DNA from: Acinetobacter sp. ANC 3781
GTDB taxonomy: Bacteria > Pseudomonadota > Gammaproteobacteria > Pseudomonadales > Moraxellaceae
Direction of reading: 5' to 3'
Assembly: GCF_004331285.1 (NCBI RefSeq)
Contig: NZ_SJOH01000017.1
Span: 17,287-81,286 of the forward strand
Length of the DNA stretch: 64,000 nt
The notes under the pieces are model-generated. The model saw nothing but the letters and a program-made list of their open reading frames with translations, was not told where the DNA came from and ran no database searches. Below are positions 55,488 to 63,994 of this stretch, one piece after another. The stretch's first letter is position 1. Each line of letters starts with the position of its first letter. Position numbers and translations under genes: made by a program.

Positions 55488-56336
55488 TTACATCATTGGA
55501 TTATTAACTTTAAATATTTCTTTATCTTCCAGACGATAGGCAATCAACTGATTACCCCAAACACAGCCGCCATCGACATTCTGAATCTGTGGATTAATGC
55601 TTTTACCCTGTAATGCAGCCCAGTGTCCAAAGATCAATTGATGTGTTTTCGCAGCTTCCGATTCAAATTCAAACCACGGTTTAAAGCCTTGAGGCATGGG
55701 ATCATCAAGTGAATCTTTAAAGCTAAACTCTAAGCGACCTTGGCTATCGGTTAAACGCATACGAGTCAAATAGTTGGTAATACAACGTATGCGTGCATTA
55801 CCTTCTAGATCATCCGACCAGAGGTCAGGTTCTGTACCGTACATTTCGGCCAAGAAAGCATCGAGCACAGCAAAGTCTTCATGACTGATGATCGCTTCAA
55901 CTTCTTTTGCCAAAGCAGAAGTTTGTTCTGCTGACCAGATGCATGGAATACCCGCATGAGTCAAAATAGTTTGATCATTCGGGAAAAGACACAATGGCTG
56001 TTTGCGTAACCAGTCAATTAAATCATCACTATCAATCGCATCAATCACATCACGGGTATTATCTCGATCTTTCAACTCTTTCAAACCACGCGCACAGGCT
56101 AAAAGGGTCAGGTCATGATTACCCAATACTGTTGCGGCTACTCCACCATCAACAAGTTTTTTAACAAAACGCAATGCACCAAGCGAGTTTTCACCACGTG
56201 CAACCAAATCACCTGCAAACCAGATAAAATCTTGATCGGGATCGAACTTGATTTCTTTTAGCAACGCTTTTAAGGCTTCAAAACAGCCTTGAACATCACC
56301 AATTACATAGTTATATCTAATCTCGGAGCGTGTCAC
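55488..56336 (-). CDS. apaH: Diadenosine tetraphosphatase ApaH
   Basis: A 282-residue symmetrical Ap4A hydrolase of the calcineurin fold, which makes ADP from alarmone Ap4A. Metal motifs: VIGDVQGC, AGDLVARGENS, LGNHDLT and HAGIP. GTG start at 56336 abuts the rsmA stop (TAAGTG), giving tight coupling. In E. coli, apaG lies between rsmA and apaH; here it is absent. Confidence 0.93.
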   Translation of the reverse strand: MTRSEIRYNYVIGDVQGCFEALKALLKEIKFDPDQDFIWFAGDLVARGENSLGALRFVKKLVDGGVAATVLGNHDLTLLACARGLKELKDRDNTRDVIDAIDSDDLIDWLRKQPLCLFPNDQTILTHAGIPCIWSAEQTSALAKEVEAIISHEDFAVLDAFLAEMYGTEPDLWSDDLEGNARIRCITNYLTRMRLTDSQGRLEFSFKDSLDDPMPQGFKPWFEFESEAAKTHQLIFGHWAALQGKSINPQIQNVDGGCVWGNQLIAYRLEDKEIFKVNNPMM

Positions 56337-57149
56337 TTAAGCCACCATTTGATCTGACAAAGCCACAAATTGAGCCATGGTTAAAGTTTCTGGACGAGCC
56401 ATCGGATCGATGCCTACATTTTCAAAAGCTTCTTCTACCAACATCCCTTTTAAACTATTACGCAAAGTTTTACGACGTTGGGTAAAGACATGCGAAACCA
56501 AACGTGCCAAAGCTTTTTCATTTTTAGCGATCACAGGTTTCACAGCATAAGGCTCTAAACGGAACACCGCAGAAGTCACTTTCGGTGGTGGGTTAAAAGA
56601 CCCAGGCGGTACTTCAAATAAAAACGTCGGTTTACAGTAATACTGAATCATCACCGATAAACGACCATATTCTTTCGTATTTGGTGAAGCGGTAATACGA
56701 TCAACCACTTCTTTTTGTAACATGAAGTGCATGTCTTTTACTTTGTCACCAAATTCCAAGAGATGGAACAAAAGCGGTGTCGAAATATTATAAGGTAAGT
56801 TACCGACTACACGTAGCGGACGATCTACCTTAAATAATTCAGTAAAATCATATTTCAATGCATCAGCTTCAACAATGGTTAAACGCTCGGGATGCGGTAC
56901 ACGACCCGGCAACCCTGCAGCCAAATCACGATCCAGCTCGATCACAGTCAAAGCATCACATTCACCAATTAAAGGTGAAGTTAATGCAGCAAGACCTGGG
57001 CCAATTTCGACGATGTTATCGCCTGTACGTGGATTAACTGAACGGACAATTTTTGCAATGACACGTTGGTCATGTAAGAAGTTTTGACCAAAACGCTTGC
57101 GCGTGTGATGCCCTTCATCTTTTGGGTTTAAGGCATTAATTTGATACAT
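56337..57149 (-). CDS. rsmA: 16S rRNA dimethyladenosine transferase RsmA (KsgA)
   Basis: A 270-residue enzyme that dimethylates A1518 and A1519 in 16S rRNA during 30S maturation. KRFGQNFLHD, VEIGPGLAALTSPL (SAM motif I) and NLPYNISTPLL (catalytic motif IV) are present. It is followed directly by apaH and lies 30 bases downstream of pdxA, the familiar pdxA-rsmA-apaH order. Confidence 0.94.
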   Translation of the reverse strand: MYQINALNPKDEGHHTRKRFGQNFLHDQRVIAKIVRSVNPRTGDNIVEIGPGLAALTSPLIGECDALTVIELDRDLAAGLPGRVPHPERLTIVEADALKYDFTELFKVDRPLRVVGNLPYNISTPLLFHLLEFGDKVKDMHFMLQKEVVDRITASPNTKEYGRLSVMIQYYCKPTFLFEVPPGSFNPPPKVTSAVFRLEPYAVKPVIAKNEKALARLVSHVFTQRRKTLRNSLKGMLVEEAFENVGIDPMARPETLTMAQFVALSDQMVA

Positions 57150-57179
57150 AAAAACATTTCCAACGTGAGTAATTAAAAA

Positions 57180-58148
57180 TCAATGGCGAGCCAAATCTAG
57201 GGCTAAATCGACAGCAACGTGCAAACTTGAACTTTTTGCCCGTCCAGTACCTGCAAGGGAGAGCGCTGTGCCATGATCTACTGAAGTACGAATAAAAGGT
57301 AAGCCTAAAGTAATGTTAATGGCTTCACCAAATCCTTGAGATTTTAACACAGGTAAGCCCTGATCGTGATACATCGCCAGAACCGCATCGGCATCTTTTA
57401 AATTTTCAGGAGTAAACAGGGTATCTGCAGGCAGGCTCAGGCTCATATTAATCCCTTGTGCTCGATAGTTTTCAAGCACCGGATTAATCACTTCGATTTC
57501 TTCCATACCCAAATAGCCATCCTCACCGGCATGTGGATTGAGTCCACAGACCAAAATATGCGGATGCTCAATTTTAAACTTGGTTTTTAAATCATGAATC
57601 AAAATATCAATCACTTGATGTAACCGTGGTCGAGTAATAGCATCTGGAACATCGCGTAAAGCGAGATGGGTGGTTGCGAGGGCAACACGCAAAGTTTTGG
57701 TTGCCAGCATCATCACTACACGTTCAACACCCGCAAACTCTTGGTAATACTCGGTATGCCCGCTAAAGTGAATGCCGGCATCATTAATAATTGATTTCTG
57801 TACCGGTGCTGTGGCAACCCCGACACTTTTACCTGACATCGCATAATCAGCGGAACGACGGAGTTGTTCTAATACATAGGCAGAATTTTCAGCATTCAAC
57901 TCACCCAATACAACATCCGTATTTAATGGAATATGCTCAACATATAGCTGACCTTGGCCTGAAGATTCTAATTGACCTTCATATTCAATAATTTCAACCG
58001 TTTGATTTAGAACTTCAGCGCGTTTTTTTAATAGATTGATATCAGCTAAAACGACAATGGGACGTTCATCAATACGTATTGCCAGACTTAGGCAAATATC
58101 AGGACCAATACCTGCAGGTTCACCACTAGTGACATATAAGGGAAGCAT
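57180..58148 (-). CDS. pdxA: 4-hydroxythreonine-4-phosphate dehydrogenase PdxA
   Basis: A 322-residue NAD-dependent, metal-dependent enzyme of pyridoxal-phosphate synthesis. YVTSGEPAGIGPDICLSLA at the N-terminus, the metal-binding His in FSGHTEYYQEFAG and in MYHDQGLPVLKSQGF, and ALSLAGTGRA near the end match the family. Leads the pdxA-rsmA-apaH run on the minus strand. Confidence 0.94.
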   Translation of the reverse strand: MLPLYVTSGEPAGIGPDICLSLAIRIDERPIVVLADINLLKKRAEVLNQTVEIIEYEGQLESSGQGQLYVEHIPLNTDVVLGELNAENSAYVLEQLRRSADYAMSGKSVGVATAPVQKSIINDAGIHFSGHTEYYQEFAGVERVVMMLATKTLRVALATTHLALRDVPDAITRPRLHQVIDILIHDLKTKFKIEHPHILVCGLNPHAGEDGYLGMEEIEVINPVLENYRAQGINMSLSLPADTLFTPENLKDADAVLAMYHDQGLPVLKSQGFGEAINITLGLPFIRTSVDHGTALSLAGTGRAKSSSLHVAVDLALDLARH

Positions 58149-58382
58149 ATTCCGTCTCTTTTACGCTGTAATCTAATCTCACCATTATATACGCCTTTAC
58201 TCACTCGCATATTTTGAGCCATCATCATTTTTAAGCTTAAAATATTTAGATTCAATTGAATTTTTAAGCCGTTAAAGACGTTTCATTTCCCTTTGTCGAA
58301 AAATTAAAAAATTATCTGTGGTTATTCTGTGCATGACGGTATTTTTACTATACAATATAGCGCTTGAAATTTGCTTTTTCAT

Positions 58383-58411
58383 TTGTGGTTCTTCACGTAT
58401 TCGTTTAGAAT
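58383..58411 (+). promoter_or_regulatory. Predicted rplM promoter
   Basis: -35 TTGTGG (58383-58388), 17-base spacer, -10 TAGAAT (58406-58411). It would start transcription near 58418, just before the leader hairpin. Prediction only. Confidence 0.4.
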
Positions 58412-58424
58412 CGCGTCTCCTTTT

Positions 58425-58450
58425 GTTTGGACAGATTCCATAGTCCAAAC
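58425..58450 (+). promoter_or_regulatory. rplM leader hairpin, possible autoregulation site
   Basis: GTTTGGAC (58425-58432) pairs perfectly with GTCCAAAC (58443-58450) around a 10-base loop, 23 bases before the rplM ATG and without a T-run. Such leaders in E. coli-like rplM operons bind L13 for feedback control; that role is inferred here. Confidence 0.45.
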
Positions 58451-58473
58451 CAACTATAATAGGTAGTGGTTTA

Positions 58474-58902
58474 ATGAAAACTCTCAGCGCTAAGCCAGCT
58501 GAAGTTCAACACGACTGGTATGTTGTTGATGCTTCTGGCAAAACTTTAGGTCGTCTTGCGACTGAAATCGCTCGTCGTTTACGCGGTAAGCATAAAACTT
58601 CTTATACTCCTCACGTTGACACTGGCGATTACATCGTTGTTATCAATGCTGAAGAAATTACTGTAACAGGTAAAAAAGCTCAGGATAAGAAATACTATCG
58701 CCATACTGGTTTCCCTGGTGGTATCCGTGAGACTAACTTTGAAAAGTTAATCGCACACAAACCTGAAACAGTTTTAGAAAAAGCTGTAAAAGGTATGTTA
58801 CCAAAAGGTCCTCTTGGTTATGCAATGATCAAAAAAATGAAAGTGTACGCTGGTTCTGAGCATCCTCATACTGCTCAACAGCCACAAGTTTTGGACATCT
58901 AA
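58474..58902 (+). CDS. rplM: Large-subunit ribosomal protein uL13
   Basis: A 142-residue protein, the standard length. Key stretches are [28 protein letters not shown] and [25 protein letters not shown]. It is an early-assembly 50S protein. It forms the usual operon with rpsI, 12 bases downstream. Confidence 0.97.
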   Translation: MKTLSAKPAEVQHDWYVVDASGKTLGRLATEIARRLRGKHKTSYTPHVDTGDYIVVINAEEITVTGKKAQDKKYYRHTGFPGGIRETNFEKLIAHKPETVLEKAVKGMLPKGPLGYAMIKKMKVYAGSEHPHTAQQPQVLDI

Positions 58903-58914
58903 GGGATACAGCAC

Positions 58915-59301
58915 ATGGCTACTAATTATGGTACAGGTCGCCGTAAGACCGCAACTGCACGTGTTTTCTTGTCAGCTGGTACAGGCAAACTCGTAATTAA
59001 CAACCGTTCTATCGAACAATATTTCGGTCGTGAAACTGCTCGTATGGTTGTTCGTCAACCACTTGAGCTTTTAGAAGTTACTGAAAAATATGACCTTTAC
59101 ATCACTGTTGCTGGTGGTGGTATTGGTGGTCAAGCAGGCGCTATCCGTCACGGTATTACTCGTGCATTGATCGCTTCTGACGAAACTTTAAAACCTGCTC
59201 TTCGTCAAGCTGGTTTCGTTACTCGTGATGCTCGTGAAGTTGAACGTAAGAAACTTGGTTTACGTAAAGCTCGTAAACGTCCTCAGTTCTCTAAACGTTA
59301 A
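58915..59301 (+). CDS. rpsI: Small-subunit ribosomal protein uS9
   Basis: A 128-residue protein whose C-terminal KRPQFSKR tail reaches the ribosomal P site. [16 protein letters not shown] and [19 protein letters not shown] are typical. Followed by a strong terminator at 59321-59349, which separates it from sspA. Confidence 0.97.
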   Translation: MATNYGTGRRKTATARVFLSAGTGKLVINNRSIEQYFGRETARMVVRQPLELLEVTEKYDLYITVAGGGIGGQAGAIRHGITRALIASDETLKPALRQAGFVTRDAREVERKKLGLRKARKRPQFSKR

Positions 59302-59320
59302 TTCGTTTACCGAAGTGGAC

Positions 59321-59349
59321 AAAAAGCCTTGGTTTATCCAAGGCTTTTT
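59321..59349 (+). terminator. Terminator of the rplM-rpsI operon
   Basis: AAAAAGCCTTGG (59321-59332) pairs with CCAAGGCTTTTT (59338-59349) around TTTAT, followed by T. The A-run allows it to stop minus-strand transcription of the microprotein too. Confidence 0.9.
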
Positions 59350-59384
59350 TATGTGCTGCAAATTTATGAGCAATATCTAATTTT

Positions 59385-59504
59385 TTATTGCTCATGTACA
59401 TCTTTACCCCATACGCCCTCATGAAACCAAAAAGATTTACTCAGATAATAATTTGCAAAACCTATTAAAATAAAAAGCATTAATAAACCCAGTTTAATTA
59501 TCAT
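59385..59504 (-). CDS. 39-residue membrane microprotein
   Basis: A small minus-strand gene: ATG at 59504, stop at 59385, 39 residues. The helix IIKLGLLMLFILIGFANYYLS (about residues 2-22) is a clear membrane segment, followed by a short soluble tail (SFWFHEGVWGKDVHEQ) with aromatics and charges. GGAGTAAGAAAAT precedes the ATG, a strong site. A terminator for both directions lies just beyond at 59321-59349. Opposite in direction to the ribosomal and sspA genes around it. Function unknown; conservation would confirm it. Confidence 0.6.
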   Translation of the reverse strand: MIIKLGLLMLFILIGFANYYLSKSFWFHEGVWGKDVHEQ

Positions 59505-59630
59505 ATTTTCTTACTCCAGTCGTTTTTCTTATAATCTACCTCTTCTTCAGTCGATTCATCTTTTATGCTTCGTGCTTTTTAAGTTGAATTTTAGTATCCT
59601 ATTCTATTCATTTTTGCTTTGTTTGGGATT

Positions 59631-60284
59631 ATGTCCGTCGAAACCGCACCTGTTCAAGGAATTACACTCTATAGCCATGCAGATGACTTTCGTTCCCACT
59701 GGATTCGTTACGTCCTTGCCGAAAAGCAAATTAAATATCATCTGATTATTGTAGATGAAGACGATGAAGATCTCGCCAGCTTAAATCCATATAACCAAGT
59801 TCCGATGCTGATTGAAAATGAGCTTAAACTGTTCAATACCAGCATTATTTCCGAATATCTAGATGACCGTTATCGTCAAAACAAGTTGTATGCCGATGCT
59901 CCCATGCCACGTTCAGAACAGCGTCAATACATTTGGCGGTTCGAACAAGATTGGCTACAACTTGCAGATATTATGTTACGTCACTCTGACAGTTTAAATG
60001 AAAAAGATAAAGCCAAAGCGCAAAAACAACTGCGCGACATACTGATCTCCCTGACACCACTATTCCAGCATTTTCCCTATTTCATGTCAGAAAATTTTAC
60101 AATTTTAGATTGCATGTTAGCGCCAATTTTTTTACGGTTACATTCAATGGGGATTGAACTCCCTAAACAACATTGCCGCCCCATTTTATTATATTGCCAG
60201 CGTATATTTACTCGTCCTGCTTTTAGCAAGTCTATGACCATGCAGGAAAAAAATAAATATCGTGAAATTTTAGTGAATCAATAG
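59631..60284 (+). CDS. sspA: Stringent starvation protein A (SspA)
   Basis: A 217-residue glutathione-S-transferase-fold protein without GST activity that binds RNA polymerase with sigma-70 during starvation and represses H-NS-related stress targets in E. coli. ITLYSHADDFRSHWIRYVLAEKQI, LNPYNQVPMLIENELKLFNTSIISEYLDDRY are typical. The TTG frame opens at 59619; ATG at 59631 is preferred. Followed by sspB after 11 bases. Confidence 0.88.
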   Translation: MSVETAPVQGITLYSHADDFRSHWIRYVLAEKQIKYHLIIVDEDDEDLASLNPYNQVPMLIENELKLFNTSIISEYLDDRYRQNKLYADAPMPRSEQRQYIWRFEQDWLQLADIMLRHSDSLNEKDKAKAQKQLRDILISLTPLFQHFPYFMSENFTILDCMLAPIFLRLHSMGIELPKQHCRPILLYCQRIFTRPAFSKSMTMQEKNKYREILVNQ

Positions 60285-60295
60285 AGTATTTTTCA

Positions 60296-60727
60296 ATGTC
60301 TGATCAGGAATTAAACCTCACTCCCACCCGACCTTATCTCGCCCGTGCAATTTATGAGTGGATTTGTGATAATAACCTTACCCCACATTTACTTGTTGAT
60401 GCCACACAACCCAATACCCTGGTTCCGGAACAATTTATTCAAGATGGCCAGATTGTTTTAAATATAGCGCCTCATGCCGTACATAAATTGAATATGAGTA
60501 ATGATGCAATCACCTTCTCCGCTCGCTTTGGCGGAGTTTCACGTGATATCTATGTACCCTTAAATGCAGTGATGGGCATTTATGCACGTGAAAACAGTCA
60601 AGGCTTATTTTTTGATCCAAATGAATATCAGGATATCCAAATCCCTGAAGATACTTTAGAATCGACAACACTTTCAGAAGAAGCTGAACAACCTAAGAAA
60701 AAACCGAGCTTGCGGTTATTAGACTAA
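60296..60727 (+). CDS. sspB: ClpXP specificity-enhancing adaptor SspB
   Basis: A 143-residue protein that delivers ssrA-tagged peptides to ClpXP. TRPYLARAIYEWICDNNLTPHLLVDA and ISFSARFGG-like FSARFGGVSRDIYVPLNAVMGIYARENSQGL are the folded peptide-binding domain; the C-terminal tail KKPSLRLLD contains the ClpX-binding element. Operon with sspA. Confidence 0.92.
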   Translation: MSDQELNLTPTRPYLARAIYEWICDNNLTPHLLVDATQPNTLVPEQFIQDGQIVLNIAPHAVHKLNMSNDAITFSARFGGVSRDIYVPLNAVMGIYARENSQGLFFDPNEYQDIQIPEDTLESTTLSEEAEQPKKKPSLRLLD

Positions 60728-60746
60728 AATAATATGGAGTAAATTG

Positions 60747-61409
60747 ATGGCTTTTGATTTAGTACAATATTTTGCTGAGCAGATTAACAATCAAAAGCCT
60801 CAGCTTCTTGGACAATATTCTAGAGAAGAGAGAAAAGAGTATTTATCAGAGATAAATGCGCTCGTTTTGGGTAAACTGATTACACTTTGGCGCTCTGATG
60901 ACAAAAAAGTTTATCAAGAAATCTCTTCACCTGATGAACTCTTTATTCAAGAGGTTGCGCGCCATCTAACCACTTCATCAAAAAACCAATCTACCCTGCC
61001 TAAGAATGAATTAGAACCAACGGTTACCGAAATATTAAGATTACAACTAGCTGAGCTTCATCAACTGAATGCCATTGGTAATCTTGAAGTCCGTGGATTA
61101 CATGAACTCCTTTTAGGGCAAATTGAACACCTCTCGGGTCAGGCTCCTGATTGGGTTTGGTTAACAAATGATCTGTTAGAGTTGAAAGGTTCTAAACCGA
61201 TTGTGCAAGAAGATATATCATTAGACTCGACAATGAAGGAGTTTAATCAAATGGTTAGTCAAAAACATACTGATGTTACTGAAGATCAACACGATGCAGT
61301 AGTAGTAGCAAATACTACAGTTCCAGTATGGGCAAAAATTTTCGAACCTATAGTTGCCATTATTATTCTGTGGATTTTATATTCTGCAGCAACTCAAATG
61401 TTCAACTAA
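60747..61409 (+). CDS. Tail-anchored hypothetical protein, 220 residues
   Basis: A 220-residue soluble helical protein with a C-terminal membrane anchor (VPVWAKIFEPIVAIIILWILYSAATQMF, the last 28 residues). It starts MAFDLVQYFAEQINNQKPQLL and has a central acidic region (LRLQLAELHQLNAIGN). No domain recognised. The TTG at 60744 is possible; ATG at 60747 with GGAG upstream is better. It begins 19 bases after sspB, perhaps in the same transcript, and ends at a terminator at 61437-61461. Confidence 0.65.
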   Translation: MAFDLVQYFAEQINNQKPQLLGQYSREERKEYLSEINALVLGKLITLWRSDDKKVYQEISSPDELFIQEVARHLTTSSKNQSTLPKNELEPTVTEILRLQLAELHQLNAIGNLEVRGLHELLLGQIEHLSGQAPDWVWLTNDLLELKGSKPIVQEDISLDSTMKEFNQMVSQKHTDVTEDQHDAVVVANTTVPVWAKIFEPIVAIIILWILYSAATQMFN

Positions 61410-61436
61410 AAGAGTTAAGAGATTAGTTTAAAAAAC

Positions 61437-61461
61437 AAAAATCGCCTAAATGGCGATTTTT
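61437..61461 (+). terminator. Terminator of the sspA-sspB-tail-anchor run
   Basis: AAAAATCGCC (61437-61446) pairs with GGCGATTTTT (61452-61461) around TAAAT. Confidence 0.85.
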
Positions 61462-61598
61462 ATTTGCAAATAATTCGGCAATTTAGATTTATAAATAATA
61501 AATATAGAGGATAGATATCTTTTATCAATCAAAAAATAAACGTTTTTTTCACTATTATCCATACCAAAAGATTTACCCTATTCATGCATAATCTGCGT

Positions 61599-62336
61599 AT
61601 GAAATATATCGGCTCAAAGAAGCGTTCTGAAACACAGTTCAAGTAATACACCGGCACTCATGCTCAACCTTCTATTTAGGCGTTGAGCAACTAGAACTAC
61701 ATGTCCTTAACAAAGACAGATCACCTCAGAGCCAACAGCTTCATGAACTGTACGTCGTGTTGAAAACTACCTGATTCAGTCAAATCTGTTTAATCTACCG
61801 AAGAGTTTTCCTTTTATATACTTTCAACTAGAAATAAAATGCTAAGACATTGATTGGGATATTGTGATCATGGATGCCATAGAAATTTCCATCCAATGGC
61901 TTAAAAATAGAACAAAGCTATCGCGGCAAAAAAAAGCCCTATACCTTTTAAGGAAAAGCCATGATTCACTACGAGACTCAGCAAATACAGAGTTTATGTG
62001 CCAGCCGTGGTACAGTGCATGATTTCAAGCTATTCAACCCTAATTTACAGCAGATTCCTTGCAGGTTGTTTTATCCTTGCAGATAAAGGCTATCAAAGGA
62101 GTTATAAGGTGTATTCCAAGCACCTGTTGCCCTTAAAAGCCAAGACGCGGTGCAAATTGGATCCGGCGCTAAATACGGTAACCGGGAATTAAATAAAACA
62201 AGAGTAGCGATTGAACAGGTATTTGGCAGTCTAGAAACCTTCAAAATCCTTTGTGGAACGTTATCAAAACAGAGATAAAAGACTCAGTTTGAGATTCAAT
62301 TTAATTGCTAAAATTTACGACATAAAACTGAGCAAA
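61599..62336 (+). mobile_element. Decayed IS5-family transposase remnant
   Basis: Plus-strand translations in shifting frames recover pieces of an IS5-type DDE transposase: MKYIGSKKRSETQFK at 61599, IVIMDAIEISIQWLKNRTKLSRQKK near 61861, QTQQIQSL-type HYETQQIQSLCASRGTVHDFKLFN near 61965, FILADKGYQRSYKVYSK near 62068, IEQVFGSLETFKILC near 62210 and a final LRFNLIAKIYDIKLS near 62290. At least three frameshifts and several stops interrupt it, so it cannot be active. The ends and target duplication were not found. The 64-codon frame at 61998-62192 is a shadow of this remnant. Confidence 0.7.
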
Positions 62337-62384
62337 AAATGCTTTATGAAAAAGGTCTAATAATTAACAACCTCCTATATATTA

Positions 62385-62875
62385 ATATAACCCGACTCCT
62401 GTTTAAGCCAATTACCCCAAAATTTGGATTTTCGGCTTATTTTGATCATAAAGCTAATAATATAATGAGGCATAGATTCTGGATAAATAGCCAATAATAC
62501 TACGAAATGTACTGGTTAATAGGTAAAATTCTTCCTTTAACAAGCTGAATAAGGTTTCTAATTTATTGCGTGGTTTTAAATGATATTTATCTGCTTTGGA
62601 TAAACTAAAAGCTTACCTATTTTTAATAGAATATTTAATTAAATCAAAATCTTGATTCTCCACTCTTCTAATTCTTGGCTGATACTACCGTAATCAGCAT
62701 AGAGTTCGTCTTTGAAGCCTTCTATTCACTGCTCAACCATTTTAATACTGCTGTATGCCCATTTGATAAGATTGTACTGAGCAGATTTGCTGACTGATGC
62801 AGCTTACAGCCAAAGAACTATGGTCGAGCTTTTACCATATATTGCAAGCTGCCATGGATTTAGGACATTAAATCC
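62385..62875 (-). mobile_element. Decayed IS982-family transposase remnant
   Basis: Minus-strand translations give fragments of an IS982-like transposase: FFGCKLHQSANLLSTI near 62820, GFKDELYADYGSISQELEEWRIK near 62720, LSKADKYHLKPRNKLETLFSLLKEEFYLLTS near 62605 and RSIIGYLSRIYASLYY near 62510. Frameshifts and stops interrupt it. A possible left end with ACCCGACTCC lies at 62387. It lies head-to-head with the IS5-like remnant. Confidence 0.65.
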
Positions 62876-63837
62876 TAGGATTTTTACATACAAACAGCAT
62901 AGTTAAGTCGATCCCTAAATGCCTACTTTGAAGATTTTTTATCAAGACAAATATAGAGTATGCAATACTATTAATGGGCATTACTGAAATAATCTATCTA
63001 CTAGTAATATGACAAGCATCTAAGCAAATGAATTTTATTACGTTTTAAGGAGAAAAAGAAAACTTTAAAGTTATTAAAATATGAACATTTATCCCCCAAT
63101 AACAATGAATAAAATTTCTTCAATGACTAACAGAGAGGAACACATTCTCAAACATTTTTTGCTTTAAAAAATTTAGATAGATTGAATTCAAATTTCTGAA
63201 ATAAGTCACCAATAATGTAAAACAAGGATGTATGAACTCTATATTACGTAAGGAATATGGGGGGAATAGAAATGTAGATATAGATGGTATAGTAACTTCT
63301 ACTGGTATCTATTCATCTTTTTTCAACCAATTGAAATATCAAGTTAATTACACCACGAAATTAAAAGTTACTGGTTCTGCGATAGATTTTCTATTTAGTG
63401 GTAATGAATAGTTTTTCGGATGACAAATAATTGTTCATTCTTTGAACTTAATAATAAATAATTAAAAAAAATGAAGGACTTCAAATATTTGATTTAAAAA
63501 AGTTCAGATTCTGCTAGGAGTAGTCCAAAAGCTAAGGAGTGTATAGCACAATTCCTTAAGATCAATATTAATTATTTTTTTCTTAATTATTTATCAAAGC
63601 TTTAATTAATTCATTTGCACCAGCTTACAACAACCACCTATTTTAAAATGAGGTATAAAAAGTAAATTAGCGCTGTCGTCCCCCTTAACAACTTCTAGCA
63701 CTTAGAAGTACCTAAGGATTAATATTGTCATTTTCTAACAGTAAAGATTTGACCTAAGAAATTCGATAGTTATTTTCTTCAATATACTTAACACAAGAAA
63801 AAGTGCTGTATCAAATTCCTTCTTTTCTTCCAGCATA
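62876..63837. other. A+T-rich decayed DNA before the rRNA operon
   Basis: About 960 bases with no confident gene. A 59-residue frame at 63232-63411 is listed separately; other frames are short and of poor coding quality. It probably represents eroded insertion DNA. Confidence 0.4.
63232..63411 (+). CDS. Orphan 59-residue hypothetical protein (uncertain)
   Basis: ATG at 63232, with AAGGATGT just before, opens 59 codons ending at TAG 63411. The translation (NSILRKEYGGNRNVDIDGIVTSTG to GSAIDFLFSGNE) has even composition but no recognised domain. It stands isolated in decayed DNA, so it may be a fragment of a lost gene. Confidence 0.25.
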   Translation: MNSILRKEYGGNRNVDIDGIVTSTGIYSSFFNQLKYQVNYTTKLKVTGSAIDFLFSGNE

Positions 63838-63868
63838 AAAAAAGCCCCGCTATTGAGCGGGGCTTTTA
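63836..63868 (-). terminator. Terminator of the rRNA operon
   Basis: GCCCCGC (63844-63850) pairs with GCGGGGC (63857-63863) around TATTGA, with an A-run at 63837-63843 giving a U-run on the minus strand, just past 5S rRNA. Confidence 0.9.
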
Positions 63869-63879
63869 GGGAATAATGA

Positions 63880-63994
63880 GCTGGCGATGACTTACTCTCA
63901 CATGGGTAACCCCACACTACCATCAGCGCAAAGAGGTTTCACTTCTGAGTTCGGGAAGGGATCAGGTGGTTCACTCTTGCTATTGTCGCCAGCA
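63880..63994 (-). rRNA. rrf: 5S ribosomal RNA
   Basis: The reverse complement begins GCTGGCGACAATAGCAAGAG and carries the conserved CCCGAACTCAGAAGTGAAAC and GATGGTAGTGTGGGG segments, closing with TCATCGCCAGC, which pairs with the start. Length about 115. 23S and 16S should follow beyond position 64000. Confidence 0.95.

Larger units (their letters stand above)
58149..58473. other. rplM-rpsI leader and pdxA upstream region
   Basis: About 325 bases between the divergent pdxA and rplM genes. It carries a predicted promoter (58383-58411) and a perfect hairpin before the rplM ATG (58425-58450), likely a ribosomal-protein leader. Confidence 0.5.

Noticed and set aside
61998..62192. 64-codon plus-strand frame as a separate gene
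   Set aside because: Its C-terminal half is part of the IS5-like transposase remnant in one frame; it is not an independent gene.
63735..63923. 62-codon minus-strand frame at the right end
   Set aside because: It runs from the 5S rRNA gene through its terminator, so it cannot be a protein gene.
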